A stretch of DNA of 57,690 bases from a bacterium (GTDB lineage Bacteria > Bacillota > Clostridia > Christensenellales > UBA1242): the NCBI GenBank assembly GCA_024692805.1, contig JAILMD010000032.1, positions 1 through 57,690 on the forward strand. Reading direction: 5' to 3'. The notes under the pieces are model-generated. The model did not search any database, was not told where the DNA came from, and worked only from the letters and a program-made list of their open reading frames with translations. Numbering within the stretch: the stretch's first letter is position 1; every line of letters begins with the position of its first letter. The position numbers and the translations under genes are program-made. Shown piece by piece: positions 32,847 to 41,901 of this stretch.

Positions 32847-34643
32847 ATGGCTAAAGATTTATCTAAAATTCGTAATTTTTCAATTATCGCTCATATTGAT
32901 CACGGCAAAAGCACTCTTGCTGACAGAATAATGGAAGAAACAGGGCTTATTAGTTTGCGTGAGAAAAAAGACCAACTTCTTGACAGCATGGATCTTGAGC
33001 GAGAAAAGGGAATAACAATAAAACTTGCCCCCGTAACAATGAAATATAACTATAAGGGCAGTGAATTTATTCTCAATTTAATTGACACCCCGGGGCATGT
33101 TGACTTTACTTATGAAGTTAGTAGGTCGCTTGCTGCTTGTGAGGGCGCTGTTTTAGTTGTTGACGCAAGCCAAGGCGTTGAAGCGCAAACGATAGCAAAC
33201 GTTTATCTTGCATTAGATAATAATCTAGAAATATTGCCTGTTATTAACAAAATTGATCTTCCAAGCGCAAGGCCAGAAGAAGTTAAAAAAGAAATTAACG
33301 ATATTATCGGAATTGACGCAACAAATGCTCCTTTAATTAGTGCTAAAATGGGTATAAATATTGCTAGCGTTATTGAAGACGTTATTGATAATGTGCCTGC
33401 TCCTAAGGGCGACCCTAATGCTCCTTTAAAAGCCTTAATTTTTGATAGTTATTATGACAGTTACAAGGGTGCAGTTTGTTTAGTTAGAGTTGTTGATGGT
33501 GAAGCGAAGGTTGGAATGAAAATAAGAATGCTTCAAACCGATAAAGAGTTTGTTATAACCGAAGTCGGTGTTTTCACTCCTCAAGCAAGCGAAAGGGAAA
33601 GCCTTTCTGCTGGCGAAGTTGGTTATATTAGCGCAAGCATTAAATCTGTTAGCGATATTAAAGTTGGTGACACTATCGCCCTTGACGGAGCTCCTGTTAA
33701 AGCGCTTAGCGGATATAAAAATGTTTTGCCTGTAGTTTTTAGTGGGATTTTTCCGGTTGATGGCTCGAAATATAATCTTTTAAAAGATGCTCTTATGAAA
33801 CTGAAACTTAGTGACGCCTCTCTTGAATTTCAGCCTGAAACAAGTTCGGCTTTGGGGTTTGGTTTTAGGTGTGGCTTTTTAGGGCTTCTTCATATGGAAG
33901 TTATAACCGAGCGCCTTGAAAGAGAGTTTGACCTTGATATTATTGCAACGGCGCCAAGCGTTACATATAAAGTAACAAAAACAAATGGGGAAGTTGTTTT
34001 TGTTTCAAACCCAACAAATATGCCAAGTGTTCAGGAAATAGCAAAAATTGAAGAGCCTAAAATTAACGCTTCAATATTTACTCCGCCTGAGTATGTTGGC
34101 GCTATTATGGATCTTGCAACTAACAAACGTGGCGACTTTATTGATTTAGTTTATCTTGACCCAAAGCGAGTTAAAATGAATTATGTTTTACCGCTCGGCG
34201 AAATAGTTTATGACTTTTTTGATAATCTTAAAAGCCGAACTCATGGTTACGCTAGTTTTGACTATTCGCTTAATGGTTATGCTGAAAGCGATATGGTTAA
34301 GTTAGATATATTGCTTAACGGCGAAATTTGTGATGCGCTTAGTTTGCTTGTTCATAGAGATAAAGCGTATGAAAGAGGCAGACAAATAACTGAGAAGCTT
34401 AAAGACGTTATTCCGCGCCAACTTTTTGAAATTCCAATTCAGGCCGCAATCGGCAATAAAGTTATTGCACGTGAAACTGTTAAAGCGCTAAGAAAAGATG
34501 TTATTGCTAAATGTTATGGCGGTGATATTTCAAGAAAAAGAAAGCTTCTTGAAAAACAAAAAGAAGGTAAGAAAAAAATGAGAAAACTTGGCTCAGTTGA
34601 ACTTCCTAGCGAAGCCTTCTTAACTATTCTTAAAATAGACTAG
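32847..34643 (+). CDS. lepA: Elongation factor 4 (LepA)
   Basis: This is a 598-residue translational GTPase that acts on the ribosome in initiation or back-translocation. G1 AHIDHGKST is at 15-23, switch and G2 around EREKGITI, G3 DTPGHVDF, and G4 NKIDLP. The LepA-specific C-terminal domain follows (RKKLLEKQKEGKKKMRKLG-like ending). The length equals that of typical LepA. The gene order lepA then hemW then hrcA is conserved in Firmicutes, here with one gene inserted. No terminator is evident before the next promoter. Confidence 0.97.
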   Translation: MAKDLSKIRNFSIIAHIDHGKSTLADRIMEETGLISLREKKDQLLDSMDLEREKGITIKLAPVTMKYNYKGSEFILNLIDTPGHVDFTYEVSRSLAACEGAVLVVDASQGVEAQTIANVYLALDNNLEILPVINKIDLPSARPEEVKKEINDIIGIDATNAPLISAKMGINIASVIEDVIDNVPAPKGDPNAPLKALIFDSYYDSYKGAVCLVRVVDGEAKVGMKIRMLQTDKEFVITEVGVFTPQASERESLSAGEVGYISASIKSVSDIKVGDTIALDGAPVKALSGYKNVLPVVFSGIFPVDGSKYNLLKDALMKLKLSDASLEFQPETSSALGFGFRCGFLGLLHMEVITERLEREFDLDIIATAPSVTYKVTKTNGEVVFVSNPTNMPSVQEIAKIEEPKINASIFTPPEYVGAIMDLATNKRGDFIDLVYLDPKRVKMNYVLPLGEIVYDFFDNLKSRTHGYASFDYSLNGYAESDMVKLDILLNGEICDALSLLVHRDKAYERGRQITEKLKDVIPRQLFEIPIQAAIGNKVIARETVKALRKDVIAKCYGGDISRKRKLLEKQKEGKKKMRKLGSVELPSEAFLTILKID

Positions 34644-34645
34644 TA

Positions 34646-34674
34646 TTGACAAAATTGAGTTTTTTTGTTAAAAT
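34646..34674 (+). promoter_or_regulatory. Sigma-A promoter of the secreted-protein gene
   Basis: TTGACA (34646-34651), 17 bases, extended -10 TGTTAAAAT (hexamer 34669-34674). The stretch closely resembles the hemW promoter at 35921. Confidence 0.85.
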
Positions 34675-34696
34675 ATAATCAGATTAAGGAGTTGTT

Positions 34697-35830
34697 ATGA
34701 AAAGATATACAAAAGTTCGTCTTGCCGCTGCTTTAATTGCTCTTAATACAGCTTTTTCAGCGCCAATGGTTATGGCTGCTAATAATGTTAATCAAGCAAA
34801 GCCTCCTCAAGTTAAAGAGGCAAGCGCTTATAATTATGTTTTAACAAAAGCTGAAAGTGGAAAAAGAAGCGAAATTGTTGATTATAAAAAATATTGTGAC
34901 GATATCTTATTCTTTGAAGATGAATTAAGAAACGGAAGCCTTAAAGGCCTAATTGATGATTTTGACTATATTATTCCAGAAGAGTTATCTTATTCATATT
35001 TTGGCTTCCATGCATTTAAAGACGGCGAAGAAACAAGTTATATTTTTGACTTGTCTAGCTCTGCTCTTGGCAGCTATGCTTTAACTCATGATTTTCAAAT
35101 GGATCTTCATGAAGTAACAAACGCAATGAGAGAAGGCAAATTAAGCAAATCAAACTTCAATATGTGCTATAAAACCAGCGACCTAGATAGATACATTTAT
35201 AATTTAGCGAAAGATAAGGTTAAAGAAAAGATTAACGCAAATAGCGAGATACAAGGTTATTTAAATAACGGTTATGAATTATTTATTTTACCAAATATAA
35301 GTATCCCTAGTATCAGATTTAGTTTAGATGAATATAAAAATAATTCTAAAGTATCTTTAGTTGATTTATTTGATGGGTTTTTATCGTGGCAAATTGGAAA
35401 AGAAGATGGCAAATATGTTATGATTGTTGATCCAAAGTTAGATATAAAATTAGTAAAAAATGGGTCAACTTTAGACTATTTATTCTCTTTGCGACAAACA
35501 TATGATTTTGATGATAATAAAGGAGAAGTAAAAAGTTTAATTGATAGTCTTCAATCGCCTAAACAATTTTTAAAGGCATATAATATAAAGGAGTCCAAAA
35601 TTTTAACGCAGTACAATGATTATATAGTATATGTTACAAATTCTATCTCAGATTTATTCAACAAGGTTAGTATTGAAGATATTAAAAACCAATCAATTAG
35701 CATGAGTTTTTATAGACAATCTTTAGGTAAAATTAAAGATATCCCCGAATTTAATTATTTCAACTATTCTCTTGGACGACTTGATGATTCAACTTATGAA
35801 AAATATATCGGCGAAGAAATGGGGAAATAG
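34697..35830 (+). CDS. Secreted protein of unknown function between lepA and hemW
   Basis: This is a 377-residue protein with a classic signal peptide (KRYTKVRLAAALIALNTAFS, cleavage near MVMAANN). The mature part is mixed alpha/beta and acidic, with many aromatic and serine residues. No domain is recognised. The ribosome binding site is AAGGAG. From about 35290 to the end the codons change visibly (more ATA, GTA and CTA-like forms, fewer GTT and AGC) compared with the first half and with neighbours, which hints at a mosaic or foreign origin. It has its own extended -10 promoter and terminator, so it is an independent cassette inside an otherwise conserved gene order. Confidence 0.65.
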   Translation: MKRYTKVRLAAALIALNTAFSAPMVMAANNVNQAKPPQVKEASAYNYVLTKAESGKRSEIVDYKKYCDDILFFEDELRNGSLKGLIDDFDYIIPEELSYSYFGFHAFKDGEETSYIFDLSSSALGSYALTHDFQMDLHEVTNAMREGKLSKSNFNMCYKTSDLDRYIYNLAKDKVKEKINANSEIQGYLNNGYELFILPNISIPSIRFSLDEYKNNSKVSLVDLFDGFLSWQIGKEDGKYVMIVDPKLDIKLVKNGSTLDYLFSLRQTYDFDDNKGEVKSLIDSLQSPKQFLKAYNIKESKILTQYNDYIVYVTNSISDLFNKVSIEDIKNQSISMSFYRQSLGKIKDIPEFNYFNYSLGRLDDSTYEKYIGEEMGK

Positions 35831-35872
35831 TTTCGTTTAACTTAAAACGTAAATAATTAAATAATCAAAATT

Positions 35873-35899
35873 AAGCATAACAATTTGTTATGCTTTTTT
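35873..35899 (+). terminator. Intrinsic terminator of the secreted-protein gene
   Basis: AAGCATAACA (35873-35882) pairs with TGTTATGCTT (35886-35895), tight loop, T run to 35899. Confidence 0.8.
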
Positions 35900-35920
35900 A
35901 TTAACTAAAAAGGCTCCATA

Positions 35921-35950
35921 TTGACAAAATAGAGTTTGTTATGTTAAAAT
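35921..35950 (+). promoter_or_regulatory. Extended -10 promoter giving a leaderless hemW mRNA
   Basis: TTGACA (35921-35926), 18 bases, extended -10 TGTTAAAAT (hexamer 35945-35950). Six bases separate the -10 from the ATG at 35957, and no ribosome binding site exists in between. Confidence 0.8.
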
Positions 35951-35956
35951 TTTAGT

Positions 35957-37108
35957 ATGAGAAAAGGCCTAAGTTTATATCTTCATATTCCATTTTGCAA
36001 TAGTAAATGTAACTATTGCAGTTTTGTTAGTGTTGTTGCTAAAGATGAGGTTAAGTTAAGATACCTTGATTGTTTGAAAAAAGAAATTGAGCTTAGGGGC
36101 AAAGAGTTTGGCGCTAGTTATGTCGTAACAACAATTTATATTGGTGGCGGAACTCCTTCATGTTTGCCAAATGGCGAAATTAAGAGTTTGCTTAAAACTA
36201 TTTACAAAAGCTTTACTGTTAAAAATGACGCCGAAATAACTATTGAAATAAACCCAAATTCGTTAACCAAGGAAAAGATAAATGAATATTTGTTTGCGGG
36301 CGTTAACAGGTTTAGTTTGGGTCTTCAAACGTCAAATGAAAAGCTCCTTAAAGTTATGGGAAGGCCTGATTCATCACAAAACTTTATAAACGCCGTTAAC
36401 TCGTTGCGTGAACAAGGGGCAAATAACATTTCTGCTGATCTTATTATTGGTTATCCAACTCAAACAATTTCAGATATTAAAACCTCTTTAAATCTTTTAA
36501 CAAAGCTAAATATTCCTCATGTTTCAGTTTATATGCTAAGCGTTGAAGAAAAAACAAAGCTTAAAAGCCAAATTGAAGAGGGCGGTTTAAAGCAGTTAAG
36601 CGAAGATGAAGTTGTTAAAATGATGGATCTAGTTAGCCAAACGCTTAAGTTTAGTGATTATGAAAGATATGAGGTTTCAAACTTTGCTAAACCGGGCTTT
36701 GCTTCAAGGCATAATAAAGTTTATTGGCAAAGGCTAAACTATCTTGGCCTTGGCGTTGCCGCTCATTCATATTTAAAGAATTGTCGCTTTGCTAACACTT
36801 CAGACATTGCAAATTATGTTAGATTTTTAGAGAGGGGAGATCAAGTTCCCGTTTGTGATCTTAAGTTTTTAACAAAAGAAGAGCAAATGGAAGAAATGGT
36901 TATGCTATCTTTAAGAACTAATGAAGGGTTAAGCCTAGATAAATTTTATCTTGAATTTAAAGTTAACTTTGCTGCAAAAAATAAAGCAAAAATTGCTAGT
37001 TTTATTAAATCGGGCTACTTGGTTTTAAATCAAAAAACCAATTCAATTTGCGCAACAGATAAAGGATTTATGGTTTTAAACAAGATAATCAGCGAACTCG
37101 TTTTTTAA
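35957..37108 (+). CDS. hemW: Heme chaperone HemW (radical SAM)
   Basis: This is a 383-residue radical SAM protein, often mis-named oxygen-independent coproporphyrinogen oxidase. HemW binds and delivers heme. The cluster cysteines are C14, C18 and C21 (IPFCNSKCNYCSF). YIGGGTPSCLP, EINPNSLT, GVNRFSLGLQTSN and the HemW C-terminal domain with YEVSNFAKPGFASRHNKVYW follow. The extra cysteine of true coproporphyrinogen oxidase N-termini is absent, as expected. The start is placed at the ATG six bases after the -10 box, and the mRNA is probably leaderless. Confidence 0.93.
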   Translation: MRKGLSLYLHIPFCNSKCNYCSFVSVVAKDEVKLRYLDCLKKEIELRGKEFGASYVVTTIYIGGGTPSCLPNGEIKSLLKTIYKSFTVKNDAEITIEINPNSLTKEKINEYLFAGVNRFSLGLQTSNEKLLKVMGRPDSSQNFINAVNSLREQGANNISADLIIGYPTQTISDIKTSLNLLTKLNIPHVSVYMLSVEEKTKLKSQIEEGGLKQLSEDEVVKMMDLVSQTLKFSDYERYEVSNFAKPGFASRHNKVYWQRLNYLGLGVAAHSYLKNCRFANTSDIANYVRFLERGDQVPVCDLKFLTKEEQMEEMVMLSLRTNEGLSLDKFYLEFKVNFAAKNKAKIASFIKSGYLVLNQKTNSICATDKGFMVLNKIISELVF

Positions 37109-37153
37109 ACTAAAAAAAATACAAAAAATTTTAAAAAAGTTAGTCACAAATTG

Positions 37154-37182
37154 TTGACTTTCTTTTTTTCGGGTCATATAAT
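37154..37182 (+). promoter_or_regulatory. Sigma-A promoter of the hrcA-grpE-dnaK-dnaJ operon
   Basis: TTGACT (37154-37159), 17 bases, TATAAT (37177-37182). The CIRCE operator starts 12 bases after the -10. Confidence 0.9.
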
Positions 37183-37193
37183 ATTTGTGTAAA

Positions 37194-37220
37194 TTAGCAG
37201 TCTAGCCTGTTGAGTGCTAG
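37194..37220 (+). promoter_or_regulatory. CIRCE operator (HrcA-binding site)
   Basis: TTAGCAGTC (37194-37202), nine bases, GAGTGCTAG (37212-37220). Each half differs from the consensus TTAGCACTC-N9-GAGTGCTAA at one position. It lies around and after the start of transcription, so HrcA binding would block the operon until heat shock. The next bases again contain GCTAGCACTC, adding local symmetry. Confidence 0.92.
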
Positions 37221-37270
37221 CACTCTGGTTTATATTTTACAAATTTGCTAAAAATAAAGTTGGAGGCTTT

Positions 37271-38272
37271 ATGAATCTTAGTGAAAGAAAAAGGAAGATT
37301 CTTTCAGCGGTTATAAGCGAAAATGAAAAAACCGGCGAGCCTGTTTCAAGCAAGCAACTTCAAGGTGAACATTTTAGCGATATTAGCCCAGCAACAATAA
37401 GGGGTGAGTTAGCAACGCTTGAAGAGTTAGGTTTGCTTTGGCACCCACACACTTCTAGCGGAAGGTTGCCAACAACTGATGGAATTAAGTTTTATGTTAA
37501 TGAAATCTTAACTTCACTTGAAGGCAAAAAACTTGATAGTGTTGTTAAAAACTTTAACGCTAACCTTGATAACGTTTCAAACGAATTAAAACTTACTGCC
37601 CAAAAAATTAGCGAAGCAACTAACTATACCGCAGTTTTATATCTTGGGCTTTATGACTTAGCAAAAATTGAAAAGGTTAAATTGCTTAAAGTTAGTTCTA
37701 ATTTAACGCTTGTTGCTATTTTAACTGATTATGGTGTTTTAGAAGATTTCATTGAACTAAAGCTAGAAGAAAACGAGTTAAATGAAATTGAAAAATCATT
37801 GTCATCAATCTTTGCTGGTAAAACGTTAAGAGATATTCAAAACTCTAATTTCTTAATAACGCAAGAAATTGAAAGATATAAGTTTATGTTTGACTTAATC
37901 TTAAAAATGGTTGCAAAGAAAGAGGAAGAATCAAACAGAATTGAAATTGAAGGCAAGAGCAAAATTTTAAGCCAGAAAAATACCGATTTAACGTTTGTTA
38001 AAAATGCAATGGAAGTTTTTGAGGAGCCTGATTCACTTGCTCCAATTCTTAAAAATGATAGCCCTGAAATAAGCGTTGAAATTGGAAGTGATGATGGCTT
38101 AGTTAAAGATTGCGCAATTGTTACTGCTAGCTATAAGGCAAATGGCAAGGTTGTTGGGAAAGCTGGCGTTATTGGCCCTGTTAGAATGGATTATAAAAAG
38201 GTTATTGAAACGCTTGCGGGAATTTCAAGAGAATTAAGCAAACAACTTGATGACGTTAAGGAGCAAAAATGA
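37271..38272 (+). CDS. hrcA: Heat-inducible transcription repressor HrcA
   Basis: This is a 333-residue repressor of class I heat-shock genes. The N-terminal winged helix (LSERKRKILSAVISENEKTG, then PVSSKQL, then SPATIRGELATLEELG, PHTSSGRLPT) is unmistakable. A GAF-like middle and the C-terminal GPVRMDYKKVIETLAGIS follow. The start ATG at 37271 has TGGAGG at good spacing. A longer frame from 37214 would start inside the operator region and is rejected. It controls its own operon through the upstream CIRCE. Its stop overlaps the grpE ATG by four bases (ATGA). Confidence 0.96.
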   Translation: MNLSERKRKILSAVISENEKTGEPVSSKQLQGEHFSDISPATIRGELATLEELGLLWHPHTSSGRLPTTDGIKFYVNEILTSLEGKKLDSVVKNFNANLDNVSNELKLTAQKISEATNYTAVLYLGLYDLAKIEKVKLLKVSSNLTLVAILTDYGVLEDFIELKLEENELNEIEKSLSSIFAGKTLRDIQNSNFLITQEIERYKFMFDLILKMVAKKEEESNRIEIEGKSKILSQKNTDLTFVKNAMEVFEEPDSLAPILKNDSPEISVEIGSDDGLVKDCAIVTASYKANGKVVGKAGVIGPVRMDYKKVIETLAGISRELSKQLDDVKEQK

Positions 38273-38907
38273 AAAATAAAGAAAAAAATTTAGATAAAGA
38301 AAAGGAAAAAGAAGAAAATTGCTCTTGTGAGCATGATAAAGAAAATTGTGATTGTGGCGAAAATGATTGTGATTGTGGCTGTCATGATGAAGAACCAAAC
38401 AAAGAAGAAATGTTAAAGTTTTATGAGCAAGCGTTTAAAGGTTTTGAAGATGCTTTAAATAAAGCTGAAGAAAATATAAAAGCCGAGAAAAAGCGAGCCG
38501 ATGAAAACGAACATATCGCGCGTTGTTTTAGGCAAGATCTTGAAAGGTTTAAAGAAAGAAATAAAAACATTGAAAGCGAACTTAAAACAAACGTTAATAA
38601 GGAAACAGCGTTAAAGATTATTCCGGTTTTAGATAACTTTGACCAAGCCCTAACTAACGTAAGCGATGAAAACATTAAAAAAGGTTTTGAAATGATAAAA
38701 AACAAATTGTTATCAGTTTTAACTGATTTTGGTGTTTGTGAAATTGAAACTGATGGCGAGTTTAACCCTGAGTTTCACGATTGCGTTTCTAAACTCGAAG
38801 CGCCAAATAAAAAGCAAAAAGGAAATATTGCACGAGTTTTTCAAAAAGGATATAAATTCAATGATGGTAAAGTTATAAAACACGCTATTGTTGAAATTTA
38901 TGAATAA
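38269..38907 (+). CDS. grpE: Nucleotide exchange factor GrpE with cysteine-rich N-terminus
   Basis: This is a 212-residue DnaK cochaperone that releases ADP. The long central helix and the C-terminal beta domain (IIPVLDNFDQAL, GVCEIETDGEFNPEFHDCVSKLE, RVFQKGYKFNDGKVIKHAIVEI) are standard. The N-terminal tail is odd: residues 18-39 hold seven cysteines (18, 20, 27, 29, 34, 36, 38) and two histidines among many Asp and Glu, mostly as Cys-X-Cys pairs. GrpE tails are usually just acidic and disordered. Metal or redox sensing is a possibility, but only an inference. It overlaps hrcA by four bases. Confidence 0.95.
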   Translation: MKNKEKNLDKEKEKEENCSCEHDKENCDCGENDCDCGCHDEEPNKEEMLKFYEQAFKGFEDALNKAEENIKAEKKRADENEHIARCFRQDLERFKERNKNIESELKTNVNKETALKIIPVLDNFDQALTNVSDENIKKGFEMIKNKLLSVLTDFGVCEIETDGEFNPEFHDCVSKLEAPNKKQKGNIARVFQKGYKFNDGKVIKHAIVEIYE

Positions 38908-38923
38908 AAAGGAGATTTAAAAA

Positions 38924-40762
38924 ATGGCAAAAATTATTGGTATTGACTTAGGAACAACAAACAGTTGCGTTGCGGTTATGGAAGGCGGTGAGCCAACCGT
39001 TATAGCAAATGCTGATGGTTCAAGAACAACCCCTAGTGTTGTTGGGGTAAACAAAGATGGCGAAAGGCTTGTTGGTCAAGTTGCAAAGCATCAAGCCGTT
39101 GCTAACGCTGCTAACACAATTAGAAGCATTAAAAGAGACATGGGAAGCGATAAAAAGGTAACCATGGGCGGAAAGAGCTATACTCCTCAAGAGATTAGCG
39201 CAATGATTTTGGGTAAACTTAAAGCAGATGCTGAAGCCTACCTTGGAAGTAAGGTAACTGAAGCAGTTATAACTGTTCCAGCATACTTTACTGATGCTCA
39301 AAGGCAAGCAACAAAAGATGCAGGAAAAATTGCTGGGCTTGACGTTAAAAGAATTATTAACGAGCCAACAGCAGCCGCTCTTGCTTATGGTCTTGATAAA
39401 GTTCAAGATTCAGCAGGGCAAAAGATTCTTGTTTATGACCTTGGTGGCGGAACATTTGATATTAGCGTTCTTGAAATTGCTGATGGTGTTTTCCAAGTTT
39501 TAGCAACAGCCGGAAACAACCATCTAGGTGGTGATGACTTTGATGATAAAATCGCTGAATATGTTTTAAGCGAATTTAAGAAACAAGAAGGCATTGATTT
39601 AAGCCACGATATGGTTGCAATGCAAAGAATTAAAGAGGCAAGTGAAAAAGCTAAAATTGAACTTAGTGGAGTAACTAAAACAACTATTAGCCTTCCATTT
39701 ATTATGGCAGACGCCAATGGCGCAAAACATATTGAAGTTGATTTAACAAGAGCAAAATTTGAAAGTTTAATTAGTGATTATGTTCAAGAAACAATAACCT
39801 TAACTCAAAAAGCGCTTGATGACGCAAAACTTACCAAAAATGATATTGCTAAAATTATTATGGTTGGTGGTTCAACTCGTGTTCCTCTTGTTAACGAAGA
39901 AGTTAAGAAATTCTTAGGCAAAGATCCATTTAAGGGGATCAACCCTGATGAATGTGTTGCAATTGGTGCTGCTATTCAAGCCGGCGTTTTAGGCGGAGAA
40001 GTTAAAGATGTTTTACTTCTTGACGTAACTCCACTTTCACTTGGTATTGAAACAATGGGTGGTGTGTTTACAAAACTTATTGAAAGAAACACGACTATTC
40101 CAACTAAAAAGAGTCAAATTTTCTCAACAGCAGCCGATAACCAACCAGGTGTTGATATTCACGTTTTACAAGGTGAAAGAGAGCTTGCCGCATATAACAA
40201 AACAATCGGTAGGTTTGAACTTATTGGAATCCCACCAGCTCCTCGTGGTGTTCCTCAAATTGAAGTTACTTTTGATATTGATGCAAACGGTATCGTTCAC
40301 GTTAGCGCTAAAGACCTTGGAACAGGTAAGAGCCAAGACATAACAATAACTGCTTCATCAAATCTTAGTGATGCTGAAATTGACCAAGCAATCAAAGAAG
40401 CTGAGAAATATGCTGAAGAAGATAAAAAGAGAAAAGAAGTTGTTGACGCTAAAAACAGTCTTGACCAAATGATCGCAGGAATTGAAAAAGTTCTTAAAGA
40501 TAGCGGTGATAAGGTTAGCGAAGAAGATAAGGCTAGGTTAAACGCTAGTATGGATAGCGCACGTGAAGTTTATAAAAACAGCGAAGATGCTGCTAAACTT
40601 AAAGAAGCGCTTGATGATTTAACAAAAGTTAGCAATGAAGTTTTCTCAAAACTTTATGCTAATAATAACCCTAATGGCGCAGCAGGCGCTAATGGCGCTA
40701 ATGATGGTGCTAATGGTGGTAACACTGATCCAAACAACTTTGGTGATTTTACAACCAAATAA
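38924..40762 (+). CDS. dnaK: Molecular chaperone DnaK (Hsp70)
   Basis: This is a 612-residue Hsp70. IIGIDLGTTNSCVAVMEGGE (from residue 4), NEPTAAALAYG, VYDLGGGTFDISVLE and KIIMVGGSTRVP cover the nucleotide-binding domain. The substrate-binding domain starts near DVTPLSLGIETMGG. The helical lid ends in a glycine, asparagine and alanine-rich tail (GAAGANGANDGANGGN), with FGDFTTK instead of the usual charged EEVD-like end. The ribosome binding site is AAGGAG. It is the third gene of the CIRCE operon, and no separate CIRCE precedes it. Confidence 0.98.
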   Translation: MAKIIGIDLGTTNSCVAVMEGGEPTVIANADGSRTTPSVVGVNKDGERLVGQVAKHQAVANAANTIRSIKRDMGSDKKVTMGGKSYTPQEISAMILGKLKADAEAYLGSKVTEAVITVPAYFTDAQRQATKDAGKIAGLDVKRIINEPTAAALAYGLDKVQDSAGQKILVYDLGGGTFDISVLEIADGVFQVLATAGNNHLGGDDFDDKIAEYVLSEFKKQEGIDLSHDMVAMQRIKEASEKAKIELSGVTKTTISLPFIMADANGAKHIEVDLTRAKFESLISDYVQETITLTQKALDDAKLTKNDIAKIIMVGGSTRVPLVNEEVKKFLGKDPFKGINPDECVAIGAAIQAGVLGGEVKDVLLLDVTPLSLGIETMGGVFTKLIERNTTIPTKKSQIFSTAADNQPGVDIHVLQGERELAAYNKTIGRFELIGIPPAPRGVPQIEVTFDIDANGIVHVSAKDLGTGKSQDITITASSNLSDAEIDQAIKEAEKYAEEDKKRKEVVDAKNSLDQMIAGIEKVLKDSGDKVSEEDKARLNASMDSAREVYKNSEDAAKLKEALDDLTKVSNEVFSKLYANNNPNGAAGANGANDGANGGNTDPNNFGDFTTK

Positions 40763-40785
40763 ACTAAATAAGCAAAATTAAAAAG

Positions 40786-41901
40786 ATGGCAGATAAGAAT
40801 TATTATGAAACGCTTGGCGTAAATAAAAACGCAAGTGATGAAGAAATTAAAAAGGCTTATAGACAAATGGCCAAAAAGTATCACCCTGACTTAAATCCGG
40901 GTGATGCTTCTGCCGCTGAAAAACTTAAAGAAGTAAATGAAGCTTATGAAGTTTTAAGCGATAAAACAAAAAGAAGTAATTATGACACTTACGGCAGCGC
41001 AACAGGTCCACAATTTGGCGGCGCTGATGGCTTTTCAAACTTTGGTGGCGGATTCGGTGGGTTTGAAGATATCTTTAATATGTTTGGTGGCGCTTTTTCA
41101 GGCTTTGGCGGGAAAACCAAGTCAAGCGCAGTAAATGGCCAAGATATTGAAGTAAAAATGAACTTAACCTTTGTTGAAGCGGCCTTTGGTTGCAAAAAAA
41201 CTATTAGTTTAACTAGAACTGAATCTTGTGATGATTGTAACGGAACGGGCGCTAAGGGCGGAACAGAATATAAAACATGTAGTAAATGTTCTGGCTCTGG
41301 AAGGGTTAGGCAAGTATCTAACACTATGTTTGGCCAAATGGTTAGCGAAGGCGTTTGTCCAGTTTGTCACGGAACAGGTAAAGAAATTAAAGTTAAATGT
41401 CAAACTTGTCAGGGCGCTGGCGTTGTTAGAAGAAGTCGCCAGATTGAAATAAACGTTCCTGCAGGAATAAACGATAACCAAGTTTTAACCCTTCATAATC
41501 AAGGTGAAGCGGGAAGAAATGGTGGCGGAGCCGGTGACCTTTTAATTATGATTAAAGTTAGCCCACATAAAGTTTTAAAGCGTGAAGGCTTTGACGTTTT
41601 TGTTGACGTTCCTATTAGTTTCACTGAAAGTTTATTAGGAACAAAAGTTAATATTCCTGGAATTAACGAAACGTTAACTTTAACCGTTCCAGAATTAACC
41701 CAAACGGGAACAGTTATTATGCTAAAAGGTAAGGGAACAAAAGTTTTAAACAAAAATGCTTATGGCGACCTTTATGCTAAAATAATTGTTGAAATGCCTA
41801 AAACACTTGATAAAAACCAAAAAGAATTGGTTAGCGCGCTTGATAAATCTATTAACAAAAATAACTATACTAAGCGCAAACAATTTCAAGATAAAATTTA
41901 A
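40786..41901 (+). CDS. dnaJ: Chaperone DnaJ (Hsp40)
   Basis: This is a 371-residue type A J-protein. The J domain with HPD at 33-35 is followed by a Gly/Phe-rich linker, four zinc-binding CxxCxGxG motifs (CDDCNGTG, CSKCSGSG, CPVCHGTG, CQTCQGAG) and the two beta C-terminal domains. It stimulates DnaK ATPase and delivers substrate. The ATG has only a weak purine stretch in front, so translation may depend on coupling to dnaK 23 bases upstream. A terminator overlaps its stop, closing the heat-shock operon. Confidence 0.97.
   Translation: MADKNYYETLGVNKNASDEEIKKAYRQMAKKYHPDLNPGDASAAEKLKEVNEAYEVLSDKTKRSNYDTYGSATGPQFGGADGFSNFGGGFGGFEDIFNMFGGAFSGFGGKTKSSAVNGQDIEVKMNLTFVEAAFGCKKTISLTRTESCDDCNGTGAKGGTEYKTCSKCSGSGRVRQVSNTMFGQMVSEGVCPVCHGTGKEIKVKCQTCQGAGVVRRSRQIEINVPAGINDNQVLTLHNQGEAGRNGGGAGDLLIMIKVSPHKVLKREGFDVFVDVPISFTESLLGTKVNIPGINETLTLTVPELTQTGTVIMLKGKGTKVLNKNAYGDLYAKIIVEMPKTLDKNQKELVSALDKSINKNNYTKRKQFQDKI

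Noticed and set aside
37214..37270. Upstream start for hrcA
   Set aside because: It begins within the CIRCE operator, lacks a ribosome binding site and adds residues not found in HrcA. The ATG at 37271 has TGGAGG.
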